Assembly (NCBI GenBank): GCA_948552115.1
Contig: CAOWNX010000010.1
Coordinates: 1-11,529, forward strand
Reading direction: 5' to 3'
Length of the DNA stretch: 11,529 nucleotides
Source: an uncultured Bacilli bacterium
GTDB lineage: Bacteria; Bacillota_I; Bacilli_A; RF39; UBA660
The notes under the pieces were generated by a model. It was not told the DNA's origin. It saw only the letters and a program-made list of their open reading frames with translations, and did not search any database. The first letter of the stretch is position 1. Every line of letters begins with the position of its first letter. Positions 5,546-11,529 of this stretch are shown here, one piece after another. The translations under genes and the position numbers were made by a program.

Positions 5546-6715
5546 ATGAATTTCCGCAAAAAAAATGAAAAATTAGATTTGAACGAAGTCAATGAAGTAG
5601 TGAGTTTATCCAAAAAAATATTACATTTGTTTTATATAGCAATGATTATTGCAATTGTATTAATTGTTACCATTATAGCGAGAGAATGGGGAGTAATATC
5701 ATTTATTTTACGAGTATTAAAAGTAATATCACCACTATTTATTGGATTTGTAATTGCATGGTTATTAAATCCGATTATAAAAAAATTAGAAGAAAAAGGA
5801 TTTCCTAGAATTGCTGGATCCTTACTAGTTTATGCAATATTTGTTTTACTACTTTTGATTTTTATTCGAATTTTAATTCCAACAATTTATAACCAATTAA
5901 ATGAATTATTATCTAATTTACCAGCTATTTTTGATTCTGCAGAAGGATATATCAATAATATCTTTGACTCATTATCTTCCAATAAAGGTTTAGATTTAAC
6001 TAATGTCAAAACCAACATGATGGAAACAATGAATCGCTTCTTTGTTGATTTTACTACCAATTTACCAGCTTCAGTTTTAAATTTTGTTGGAAGTTTCTTC
6101 TCAAGTTTATTAACCATTGGTTTTGGACTAATTATAGGTCTTTACATGTTATTTGATTTTGATGCCATCTCTCATCATTTATTAAATTTATTTCCAAAGA
6201 AAAATCGATTTGAAGTATCCCTTTTACTAACTAACATTAGCACAGAAGTTAGAAAATGTGTAAATGGTACGCTTTTAGTTGCTATAATGGTATTCGTTTG
6301 TGACTCCTTTGGATTTGCTCTGATAGGACTACAAGCCCCATTACTATTTGGAGTATTCTGTGGTTTGACAGACCTGATTCCATACGTTGGACCATACATT
6401 GGAGGAGCTGCTGCTGTAATTATTGGATTTAGTCAAAGCAGTGTCATTGGAATCATGGCTTTAATCGTAGCAGCCATTGTTCAATTGGTAGAAAACTTCA
6501 TTCTCCAACCTGTCGTAATGAGTAAAACAATGAAATTACATCCTGTCACCATTATCATAGGATTATTGATTTTTGAACATTTCTTTGGTATAATTGGAAT
6601 GATTTTAGCAACGCCATGTATTGCTCTTGCAAAAGTCGTATATCATTTCTTTGTAGAAAAATATAATCTATTTGAAGACAAATCAATTTTATTAATCGAT
6701 GAAGAAGGAAAGTAA
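5546..6715 (+). CDS. AI-2E family transporter (PerM/YtvI-type membrane protein)
   Basis: 389-aa polytopic membrane protein. Hydrophobic segments lie at about 27-46, 50-75, 92-113, 185-204, 243-262, 265-290, 298-316 and 334-368, with a soluble loop at about 114-180. Family landmarks are GLYMLFDFD (198-206), DLIPYVGPYIGG (277-288), ENFILQPVVMSKTMKLHP (316-333) and FFGIIGMILATPCIALAKV (346-364). Members have been proposed to export autoinducer-2 or to act as cation antiporters; the substrate cannot be told from sequence. CAAGGAGAG lies 8 nt before the ATG. No terminator follows: the T-box leader of the next unit begins within its last codons, so some read-through from this gene into the T-box unit is possible. 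Confidence 0.92.
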   Translation: MNFRKKNEKLDLNEVNEVVSLSKKILHLFYIAMIIAIVLIVTIIAREWGVISFILRVLKVISPLFIGFVIAWLLNPIIKKLEEKGFPRIAGSLLVYAIFVLLLLIFIRILIPTIYNQLNELLSNLPAIFDSAEGYINNIFDSLSSNKGLDLTNVKTNMMETMNRFFVDFTTNLPASVLNFVGSFFSSLLTIGFGLIIGLYMLFDFDAISHHLLNLFPKKNRFEVSLLLTNISTEVRKCVNGTLLVAIMVFVCDSFGFALIGLQAPLLFGVFCGLTDLIPYVGPYIGGAAAVIIGFSQSSVIGIMALIVAAIVQLVENFILQPVVMSKTMKLHPVTIIIGLLIFEHFFGIIGMILATPCIALAKVVYHFFVEKYNLFEDKSILLIDEEGK

Positions 6716-6876
6716 AAGTAATCTTTTTAAAAAGAGAGTAAGTGTTTGGTGAAAACTTACAAAAGAAACTTTTCACTGCTACCTTTGGAGATAAATCGGA
6801 TAATACCGTTATCATAATTAAGAAATATAAAGGATGGTACCGCAGAATTGCTCCTTGCATGTGGTACCTCTTTTTT
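6704..6876 (+). promoter_or_regulatory. T-box riboswitch, alanine-specific (GCT specifier)
   Basis: This leader senses uncharged tRNA-Ala and allows read-through into the alaS unit when alanine charging is low. Visible elements: the AGTA of the specifier loop (6711-6714), the upper stem I motif AGAGAG...GGTGAA with arms GTAAG/CTTAC (6738-6760), the specifier segment CACTGCTACC with GCT at 6778-6780, the stem III element GATAATACCGTTATC (6799-6813), and the T-box core TGGTACCGC (6835-6843). The specifier matches the downstream alanyl-tRNA synthetase. Base pairing of AAGG (6704-6707) with CCTT puts the 5' end inside the permease gene. A TATAAT at 6662-6667 may be its -10, but the -35 is poor. 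Confidence 0.93.
6836..6876 (+). terminator. T-box leader terminator
   Basis: GGTACCGCA (6836-6844) pairs with TGTGGTACC (6860-6868, one G-U pair), followed by TCTTTTTT. The left arm is also the T-box core, which instead forms the antiterminator when uncharged tRNA binds. Confidence 0.9.
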
Positions 6877-6887
6877 AGGAGGATACT

Positions 6888-7424
6888 ATGAAAGTATTTT
6901 TAATTGCTGGCAAATCTCAAACGGGAAAAGGAGAAATCGCCCAAAGAATAAAAAACTATTATAACAAAAAAAATCAAAAAAGCATTATCACCGAATACAG
7001 CAAATACATTAAATTGTTTGCCAAAGAAATGACCAGTTGGGATGGACAAGAAATAAAAAAACCTCGAAAATTTTTACAAGATATGGGATACTTTATTCGC
7101 AGTAACCTAAATATGCCAAACTTTTTTATTTCCCGAATGAAAGAAGATATTAAAATATATGAACACTTTTTTGATAATATAATCATTTCGGATGTAAGAT
7201 ACCCAGAAGAAATTAACCAAATAAAAAAAGAATATTCTAATGTTTATGCAATTCAAGTAACAAGAAACTATAAAAATAATCTAAAGAAAGAAGAGCAAGA
7301 ACATGAAAGTGAACATGCTTTAGAAAATTATAAAAATTTTGATTTTATCATAGAAAATGATCAGATTGACGAATTAAACAAGAAAATTAATGAAATATTG
7401 GAGAATATAAATGAAAATAATTAA
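6888..7424 (+). CDS. P-loop kinase resembling deoxynucleoside monophosphate kinase
   Basis: 178 aa. The Walker A motif is GKSQTGKG (8-15). The FIISDVRYPEE-type segment (IIISDVRYPEEI, 98-109) and the EHESEHAL stretch (138-145) resemble phage-type dNMP kinases (T4 gp1 family), where they form the lid/base-binding and Arg-containing regions. The likely reaction is ATP-dependent phosphorylation of a nucleotide or related small substrate in the cytoplasm; the substrate is not determined. The Shine-Dalgarno AGGAGG immediately follows the T-box terminator, so this is the first gene of the alanine-controlled unit, ahead of alaS. Its 3' end overlaps the ATG of a small ORF at 7411. The link between a nucleotide kinase and alanine charging is unexplained. 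Confidence 0.8.
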   Translation: MKVFLIAGKSQTGKGEIAQRIKNYYNKKNQKSIITEYSKYIKLFAKEMTSWDGQEIKKPRKFLQDMGYFIRSNLNMPNFFISRMKEDIKIYEHFFDNIIISDVRYPEEINQIKKEYSNVYAIQVTRNYKNNLKKEEQEHESEHALENYKNFDFIIENDQIDELNKKINEILENINENN

Positions 7425-7604
7425 AAAACAAACCGATGGAACATGAAAATTCCAAAAAAAGAAATGGTTTGTACTTTAAATGGTACTGGAAAAATTGTTG
7501 TAAATCAAGTAGAATATCAATTCGATGCAGATTGTGAAATGACTATGATTTGTAATCCAGCACGGAAAAAAGAAAATCATAAATTTATAGAAGGAGAATT
7601 TTAA
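7411..7604 (+). pseudogene. Small (about 64-aa) unknown ORF, apparently split by a one-base frameshift
   Basis: A good Shine-Dalgarno (GGAGAA at 7400-7405) precedes ATG 7411, which opens MKIIKKQTDGT and then meets TGA at 7444. The -1 frame, readable from an overlapping ATG at 7443 (ATGA stop/start overlap), continues for 53 aa (MKIPKKEMVCTLNG ... KFIEGEF) to TAA 7604, directly against the alaS start codon. The two pieces join smoothly if one G is restored in the TGA (TGG, Trp), giving ...TDGTW-KIPKKEMVC.... Either a one-base deletion (mutation or assembly error) broke a single 64-aa gene, or an 11-aa coupling peptide precedes a real 53-aa gene. The 53-aa part has three cysteines (10, 31, 37). 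I recognise no family. Confidence 0.55.
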
Positions 7605-9353
7605 ATGAACGTAAAAGACTTATTTATTAACTATTTTGTTTCCAAAGGACATATCCAAATTCCGAGTGCTCCCATTGTACCAGAAAATGACCCATCTGTC
7701 CTTTTTAACACAGCAGGAATGCAACCATTAATTCCTTATTTATTAGGAAATCCTCATCCAAGCGGAGAAAGATTATGTGATTATCAAAAGTGTGTCCGTT
7801 TAACCGACTTAGAAGAAGTAGGAGATAAAACGCATCATACCTTTTTTGAAATGTTAGGAAATTGGAGCTTAGGGAGTTATTTTAAAAAAGAAAGTATCGA
7901 ATACAGTTTTGAATTTCTAACAAAAGTACTAAATCTTCCCATTGAAAAATTAGCCATTACTGTGTTTAAAGGTAGTGATCAAATTCCCAAAGATACCGAA
8001 AGTGCTTCAATATGGATGGATTTAGGAATCAAAGAAAATCACATTGCTTATTTAGGAGAAGAAGACAACTTCTGGGCAGCTGGAGAGACGGGACCATGTG
8101 GACCAGATACCGAAATTTTCTTTTGGAGAGACGAAGAAAAAGTTCCAGAGAATTTTGACCCAGAAGATAACCGTTGGGTAGAAATCTGGAACAATGTATT
8201 CATGGAATTTAATCGAACCTTGGAAGGAAAAGTAGAACCGTTACCAAAGAAAAATGTCGATACAGGAATGGGGTATGAAAGAATAACAGCTGTAATCGAA
8301 GGAGTAACTGATAACTATACCTCATCCATTTGGAAAAATATCATTGAAAAAATAGAAGAAATTTCAAATCTACCTTACCAAGGAAACGAAAAAAGTATGC
8401 GTATCATTGCAGATCATATTCGTACAAGCGTTTTTATTTCTGCAGACGATTCTGGAATCACTCCATCCAATACAGATCAAGGCTACATTTTAAGACGTTT
8501 AATTCGTCGTGCGATTCGTCATGCCAAAAAACTAAATATTGATATTTCAAGTTCATGGGATATAGAAATTGCCAAAATAATAATTGAAAAATACAAAAAC
8601 TACTATCCAGAATTAGAAACAAAAAAAGAAATCATTTTAAAAGTATTAGAAGAAGAAAAAATAAAATTTAATCGTACCTTAGAAAAAGGATTAAAAGAAT
8701 TTGAAAAAGTAGTTTCAAAAACTGATAAAATGGATGGTGCAACTGCTTTTCATTTATATGATACCTATGGCTTTCCGATTGAATTGACAATAGAATTAGC
8801 AAACGAACGAAATGTATCAGTTGATGAATTAGGATTTCAAGAAAAAATGAAAGAACACCAAGAAAAATCACGTACTGCTGCAGTTGGAAAATTTAAAGGA
8901 GGACTTGCAGGAGATGGTATCATCGAAACAAAATACCATACAGCTACCCATCTTTTAAATGCTGCGCTAAAACAAGTTTTAGGAGCAGATACCCATCAAA
9001 GAGGAAGTAACATCAATGAATCGAGAATGCGTTTTGATTTTAACTGCGATCACAAATTAACTGAAGAAGAAAAAAAGAAAACAGAAGATTTAGTAAATCA
9101 TTGGATTTCTCTAGATTTACCAGTAACCATAGAAAGTATGAGCAAAGAAGAAGCATTAAAAAAGGGTGCCGAAGCAATGTTTATCGAAAAATATCCCGAT
9201 ACAGTAAATGTTTACTCCATTGGAAATGTTTCCAAAGAAATCTGTGGAGGACCACATGTAAAAAGCACCAAAGAACTTGGTACCTTTCAAATTCAAAAAG
9301 AAGAATCTTCTGCTAGTGGAATTCGCCGAATCAAAGCTATATTAAAAGACTAA
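7605..9353 (+). CDS. alaS: Alanyl-tRNA synthetase, compact form without C-Ala and central beta-barrel
   Basis: Charges tRNA-Ala. 582 aa, against about 870-880 in typical bacteria. The class II catalytic core is intact: NTAGMQPLIPYLLG, CVRLTDLEEVG, motif 2 HHTFFEMLGNWSLG (77-90), CGPDTEI, DTGMGYERI (219-227), and the tRNA-recognition segment GYILRRLIRRAIRHAKK. The editing domain has the zinc ligands HTATH (445-449) and CGGPH (547-551), with the same H-to-C spacing as in E. coli. However, the editing domain follows the helical domain almost directly (FKGGLAGDG linker, 430-438), so about 100 residues of beta-barrel are absent, and the protein ends at IRRIKAILKD without C-Ala. The stop is natural: a convergent gene and a terminator follow. 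AGAAGGAG lies upstream. Short AlaRS with a similar linker occur, as far as I recall, in some other bacteria with reduced genomes. Confidence 0.96.
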   Translation: MNVKDLFINYFVSKGHIQIPSAPIVPENDPSVLFNTAGMQPLIPYLLGNPHPSGERLCDYQKCVRLTDLEEVGDKTHHTFFEMLGNWSLGSYFKKESIEYSFEFLTKVLNLPIEKLAITVFKGSDQIPKDTESASIWMDLGIKENHIAYLGEEDNFWAAGETGPCGPDTEIFFWRDEEKVPENFDPEDNRWVEIWNNVFMEFNRTLEGKVEPLPKKNVDTGMGYERITAVIEGVTDNYTSSIWKNIIEKIEEISNLPYQGNEKSMRIIADHIRTSVFISADDSGITPSNTDQGYILRRLIRRAIRHAKKLNIDISSSWDIEIAKIIIEKYKNYYPELETKKEIILKVLEEEKIKFNRTLEKGLKEFEKVVSKTDKMDGATAFHLYDTYGFPIELTIELANERNVSVDELGFQEKMKEHQEKSRTAAVGKFKGGLAGDGIIETKYHTATHLLNAALKQVLGADTHQRGSNINESRMRFDFNCDHKLTEEEKKKTEDLVNHWISLDLPVTIESMSKEEALKKGAEAMFIEKYPDTVNVYSIGNVSKEICGGPHVKSTKELGTFQIQKEESSASGIRRIKAILKD

Positions 9354-10106
9354 ACCAAAGATTCAAAATAGTCATAATCCGTTGATTTACGGATTCTTTT
9401 TTTCTGCTCTTTTTTATTCAGTAATTGAATCTTATTTTTTAGCAATGAAATAAAATCATCAGTAAAATGATTGGAAGTTGGTATCTCTTCCAGTAACTTT
9501 TTCAAATAGATAACCTTATTTTCATATTTTGGTTGCTGGAATGTTTTAAAAATTTTTTCAATTCTCTCACGTTCTTCAAAAGAAAAGCGATTCATGAAAT
9601 CATAAAAAAAAGAAAAATCTTTACCCGCCAAAATTTGATAAAATAAATTATGAAAGGTATTAGAACCTAATAATAAATCAAAAGGAATTGAAGAAGTATC
9701 AAAAAGAAAATTTTGTACATCAGCCAAATCAAGAAAAGAATTATCAAAATGCTCCATAGAAAGAAGGGCAACTAATCTTTCTTCAATGTAATATTGAACG
9801 AGGGCCTCTAAAATTTTATTAACGTCATTGAGATAGCTGACAAAACAAGGACAAATCTTTTTTTGAGAAAGCAAAACAGAAATCGAATTTTTCAAATATA
9901 AAAATCTTTCAGTAACAGTTAGCAAATGTTCCTGCTCTAAAAGTTTTTTTAAAAATAAAGAAATGAAAATTTTTGGAATGATTCACAATTGGATTTTCTT
10001 CAAGATAATTCTGGATTTTTATAATGCGTTCAGATGCATTCTTTTCCAAAGAACAAGACTGATATAATTGCTGAATAGTAAAAAGAAAATTATTTTTTAT
10101 AGCCAT
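9350..10106 (-). pseudogene. Unknown protein gene (about 251 aa), split by a frameshift at an A7 tract
   Basis: Two overlapping minus-strand frames look like one gene. The first begins at ATG 10106 after AAGAGGT and reads MAIKNNFLFTIQQLYQ ... FIFKK before leaving frame. The second covers the remainder to TAG at 9350 and reads ...KKLLEQEHLLTVTERFLYL.... They meet at seven A residues (forward 9944-9950); with six the frames join as FKK-LLEQEH, giving about 251 aa. The second part could otherwise start only at a TTG (9925) with no ribosome site. The protein appears helical with CPC near residue 84 of the joined form; no family is recognised. A homopolymer assembly error, true decay, or slippage on the A tract are all possible. 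Its stop overlaps the alaS stop by 4 nt. Confidence 0.6.
9376..9403 (+). terminator. Terminator of the alaS unit, inside the convergent gene
   Basis: AATCCGT (9376-9382) pairs with ACGGATT (9389-9395) around a 6-nt loop, then C and seven T residues to 9403. On the minus strand the same bases encode residues near the C-terminus (RKSTDYD) of the opposing gene. Confidence 0.82.
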
Positions 10107-10128
10107 ACGATTACCTCTTAGTCGAAAT

Positions 10129-10134
10129 ATTATA
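10129..10134 (-). promoter_or_regulatory. Candidate -10 element of the minus-strand unknown gene
   Basis: Perfect TATAAT on the minus strand, 23 nt before the ATG at 10106. The -35 region (TTGCTT at 17 nt) is weak. Confidence 0.45.
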
Positions 10135-10175
10135 AATGCTCAAAAGAAAAAAAGCAAAGAATTTAGAAAATATAT

Positions 10176-10181
10176 TATAAT
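10176..10181 (+). promoter_or_regulatory. Candidate -10 element of the LD-carboxypeptidase gene
   Basis: Perfect TATAAT, 21 nt before the ATG at 10203, in a very A/T-rich stretch. No convincing -35 is visible. Confidence 0.35.
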
Positions 10182-10202
10182 AAAAAAGAAAAGGTGAAGA
10201 AA

Positions 10203-11216
10203 ATGATTTATCCAAAACATATTTCAAAGAATGATACAATAGGAATTACTGCTCCTTCGGATGGAGTAACAGACAATTTAAAATTAAAAAGACTTGATCA
10301 TGCAAAAATTAATTGGAAAGAAAAAGGATATTTCGTATTAGAAACACCAAGTGTCCGAAAGTCTTATGCAGGAAAAAGTGCCAATAGCTTATGCCAAGCC
10401 AAAGAACTAGAATCGTTATTTGAAAACAAAGAAGTAACTTATATCATAGCAGCTGCTGGAGGAGATTTTTTAATAGAAATGCTTTCAGAAATCAATTGGA
10501 ATAAATTAGAAAAAAATCCCAAATGGTTTCAAGGGTATTCTGATATCACATCGATAAACTACATTCTCACCACCACATATGATATTGCCACAGTTTATGC
10601 AAGCAATTGTAAAGATTTTGGGATGAACTCTTGGCACTCATCACTCGAAAATAATTTAAAAATAATAGAAGGTAAAAAAATAATCCAAACAAATTTTGAT
10701 TTATATGAAAAAGAAGCAAAAACTATGATAACAGGATTAGAAGACTACAATTTAGATACACCAGTAAATTACCAAATCATTACCAAAGAAAAAGAAATTA
10801 CAATGACAGGAAGAATCATAGGAGGTTGTATCGATTGTTTGATATCTCTGTGTGGAACAAAATTTGATCATACAAAAAAGTTTTTAGAAAAATATAAAGA
10901 AGATGGTTTCATTTGGTATTTTGATAATGCAGAGTTAACAATCGAAGGATTAATAAGAGCACTATGGCAATTAAAACAAAACGGTTGGTTCAAATATGTA
11001 AAGGGATTTTTATTTGGAAGAATGTTTCAAGAAACTTCTTATTATAATATATCCTTAAAAGATGCTTTATTAAGAATTTTAGAAGAATACCAAGTTCCTA
11101 TCATAACAAATATGGACTTTGGGCACATACCACCTAGAATAACAATAATAAATGGTTCGATGAGTACGATTCAAATACATCAAAATCAAATGAAGTTTCA
11201 AATGGAGGAAAAATAA
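10203..11216 (+). CDS. LD-carboxypeptidase family (peptidase S66, LdcA/MccF-like)
   Basis: 337 aa, the usual family length. Family enzymes cleave an L-D or amide bond, as in muropeptide recycling (LdcA) or microcin C immunity (MccF). The Ser-His-Glu triad is visible: Ser113 in QGYSDIT, Glu244 in WYFDNAEL and His308 in MDFGHIPP, with GITAPS near the N-terminus and AAGGDF (85-90) as the oxyanion-region motif. No signal peptide, so it acts in the cytoplasm. I start at ATG 10203 because AGGTGA is 5 nt upstream; the GTG at 10194 lies in that site. The long middle insert and the last position before a regulator gene fit MccF-like relatives as well as LdcA, so the substrate stays open. One nucleotide separates its stop from the next start. 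Confidence 0.92.
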   Translation: MIYPKHISKNDTIGITAPSDGVTDNLKLKRLDHAKINWKEKGYFVLETPSVRKSYAGKSANSLCQAKELESLFENKEVTYIIAAAGGDFLIEMLSEINWNKLEKNPKWFQGYSDITSINYILTTTYDIATVYASNCKDFGMNSWHSSLENNLKIIEGKKIIQTNFDLYEKEAKTMITGLEDYNLDTPVNYQIITKEKEITMTGRIIGGCIDCLISLCGTKFDHTKKFLEKYKEDGFIWYFDNAELTIEGLIRALWQLKQNGWFKYVKGFLFGRMFQETSYYNISLKDALLRILEEYQVPIITNMDFGHIPPRITIINGSMSTIQIHQNQMKFQMEEK

Positions 11217-11217
11217 T

Positions 11218-11445
11218 ATGAATTATAATATAAAAGAAAAAGAATTAGAATTACTAAATCAATTAAAAATTGCACGAGTATCCTCTGGGTTTAGTCAAAG
11301 AGGATTATGTGCTATCGTTGGAATGCAACAACCCTCACTCGTAAAAATCGAAAATGGCTCCATTTCTCCACAATTAAATACTATATTAAAATTATTAGAA
11401 CCTCTAGGACTTACATTGTCAATCAGTCAAATGGAACAAAAGTAA
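11218..11445 (+). CDS. XRE/HipB-like helix-turn-helix regulator
   Basis: 75 aa, one HTH_3 domain at residues 14-68: LKIARVSSGFSQRGLCAIVG then MQQPSLVKIENGSISPQLNT, with a C-terminal ILKLLEPLGLTLSI segment typical of HipB/HigA-like antitoxins and small phage-type repressors. GGAGG at 11205-11209 is in the end of the upstream gene, so the two genes are co-translated. No toxin gene is visible on either side within the window, and the next 80 nt hold no ORF, so an antitoxin role is not supported here. It may regulate its own LD-carboxypeptidase operon. Confidence 0.88.
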   Translation: MNYNIKEKELELLNQLKIARVSSGFSQRGLCAIVGMQQPSLVKIENGSISPQLNTILKLLEPLGLTLSISQMEQK

Positions 11446-11488
11446 AAAAAGAAGACTATGAACAAGGGACACAAATATAAAAAGAGCT

Positions 11489-11525
11489 AAATTCAGAAAA
11501 ATAAAACTTTCTGAATTTTCACTTT
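11489..11525 (+). terminator. Terminator after the regulator gene
   Basis: AAATTCAGAAA (11489-11499) pairs perfectly with TTTCTGAATTT (11508-11518) around an 8-nt loop, followed by TCACTTTTT. Confidence 0.75.
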
Positions 11526-11529
11526 TTAG

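Noticed and set aside
5887..6399. Minus-strand ORFs within the permease gene
   Set aside because: They are shadows of a clearly identified AI-2E-family coding sequence, without start signals.
7411..7479. Reading TGA at 7444 as Trp, giving a 22-aa peptide
   Set aside because: No other gene in the window uses an in-frame TGA, all Trp codons are TGG, and the -1 frame gives a far longer coherent protein.
9925..9925. Separate 191-aa protein starting at TTG 9925
   Set aside because: No ribosome site precedes the TTG and the frame continues upstream coherently to the A7 tract, so a frameshifted single gene is preferred.
11218..11445. Antitoxin of a toxin-antitoxin pair
   Set aside because: The HTH type would fit, but there is no toxin gene beside it; the neighbour is a peptidase and the downstream 80 nt hold only a terminator.

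Overview
The window is AT-rich and reads as a low-GC Gram-positive (Bacillota, class Bacilli-like) chromosome. The best clue to lineage is gene order. A LexA gene sits divergent to an SOS-type small membrane protein gene, followed by a transketolase-family gene, a SirA-like gene and a YneF gene. This matches, from memory, the Bacillus subtilis order lexA / yneA-yneB-ynzC-tkt-yneE(sirA)-yneF. Shine-Dalgarno sites of the AGGAGG/AGGTGA type, sigma-A-like promoters, an alanine T-box and short intergenic spaces agree. Trp is encoded by TGG, and nearly every gene ends in TAA. An uncultured gut-type or host-associated Bacilli lineage is plausible, but the species cannot be named.

Positions 1-1195 form an SOS module. 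lexA (minus strand) and a two-gene unit (plus strand: a 57-aa single-pass membrane peptide and an overlapping 90-aa unknown protein) share a 120-bp control region. It holds two LexA-box-like palindromes; one lies exactly in the spacer of a strong TTGACA-N18-TATAAT promoter. Positions 1196-4039 hold a full-length transketolase homologue that has lost most family-invariant catalytic histidines, then SirA-like and YneF proteins, each with its own terminator and/or promoter. Positions 4040-4416 have no gene but contain a promoter followed by a candidate structured non-coding RNA of about 195 nt of unrecognised class, and then the promoter of the next gene with a palindrome over its -10.

Positions 4417-6715 encode a membrane-anchored, proline-rich disordered protein and an AI-2E-family permease. 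Positions 6704-9403 are an alanine T-box unit: T-box leader (GCT specifier), a dNMP-kinase-like P-loop protein, a small ORF apparently split by a one-base frameshift, and a very compact 582-aa alanyl-tRNA synthetase. A convergent minus-strand gene (9350-10106) of unknown function is also split by a frameshift at an A7 tract, and the alaS terminator lies inside it. The window closes with an S66-family LD-carboxypeptidase gene, an adjoining XRE-family regulator and a terminator hairpin.

The most unusual items are the histidine-depleted transketolase, the SOS peptide operon, the unclassified RNA, the minimal AlaRS and the two frameshifted small genes. I did not see CRISPR arrays, insertion sequences, tRNA or rRNA genes.
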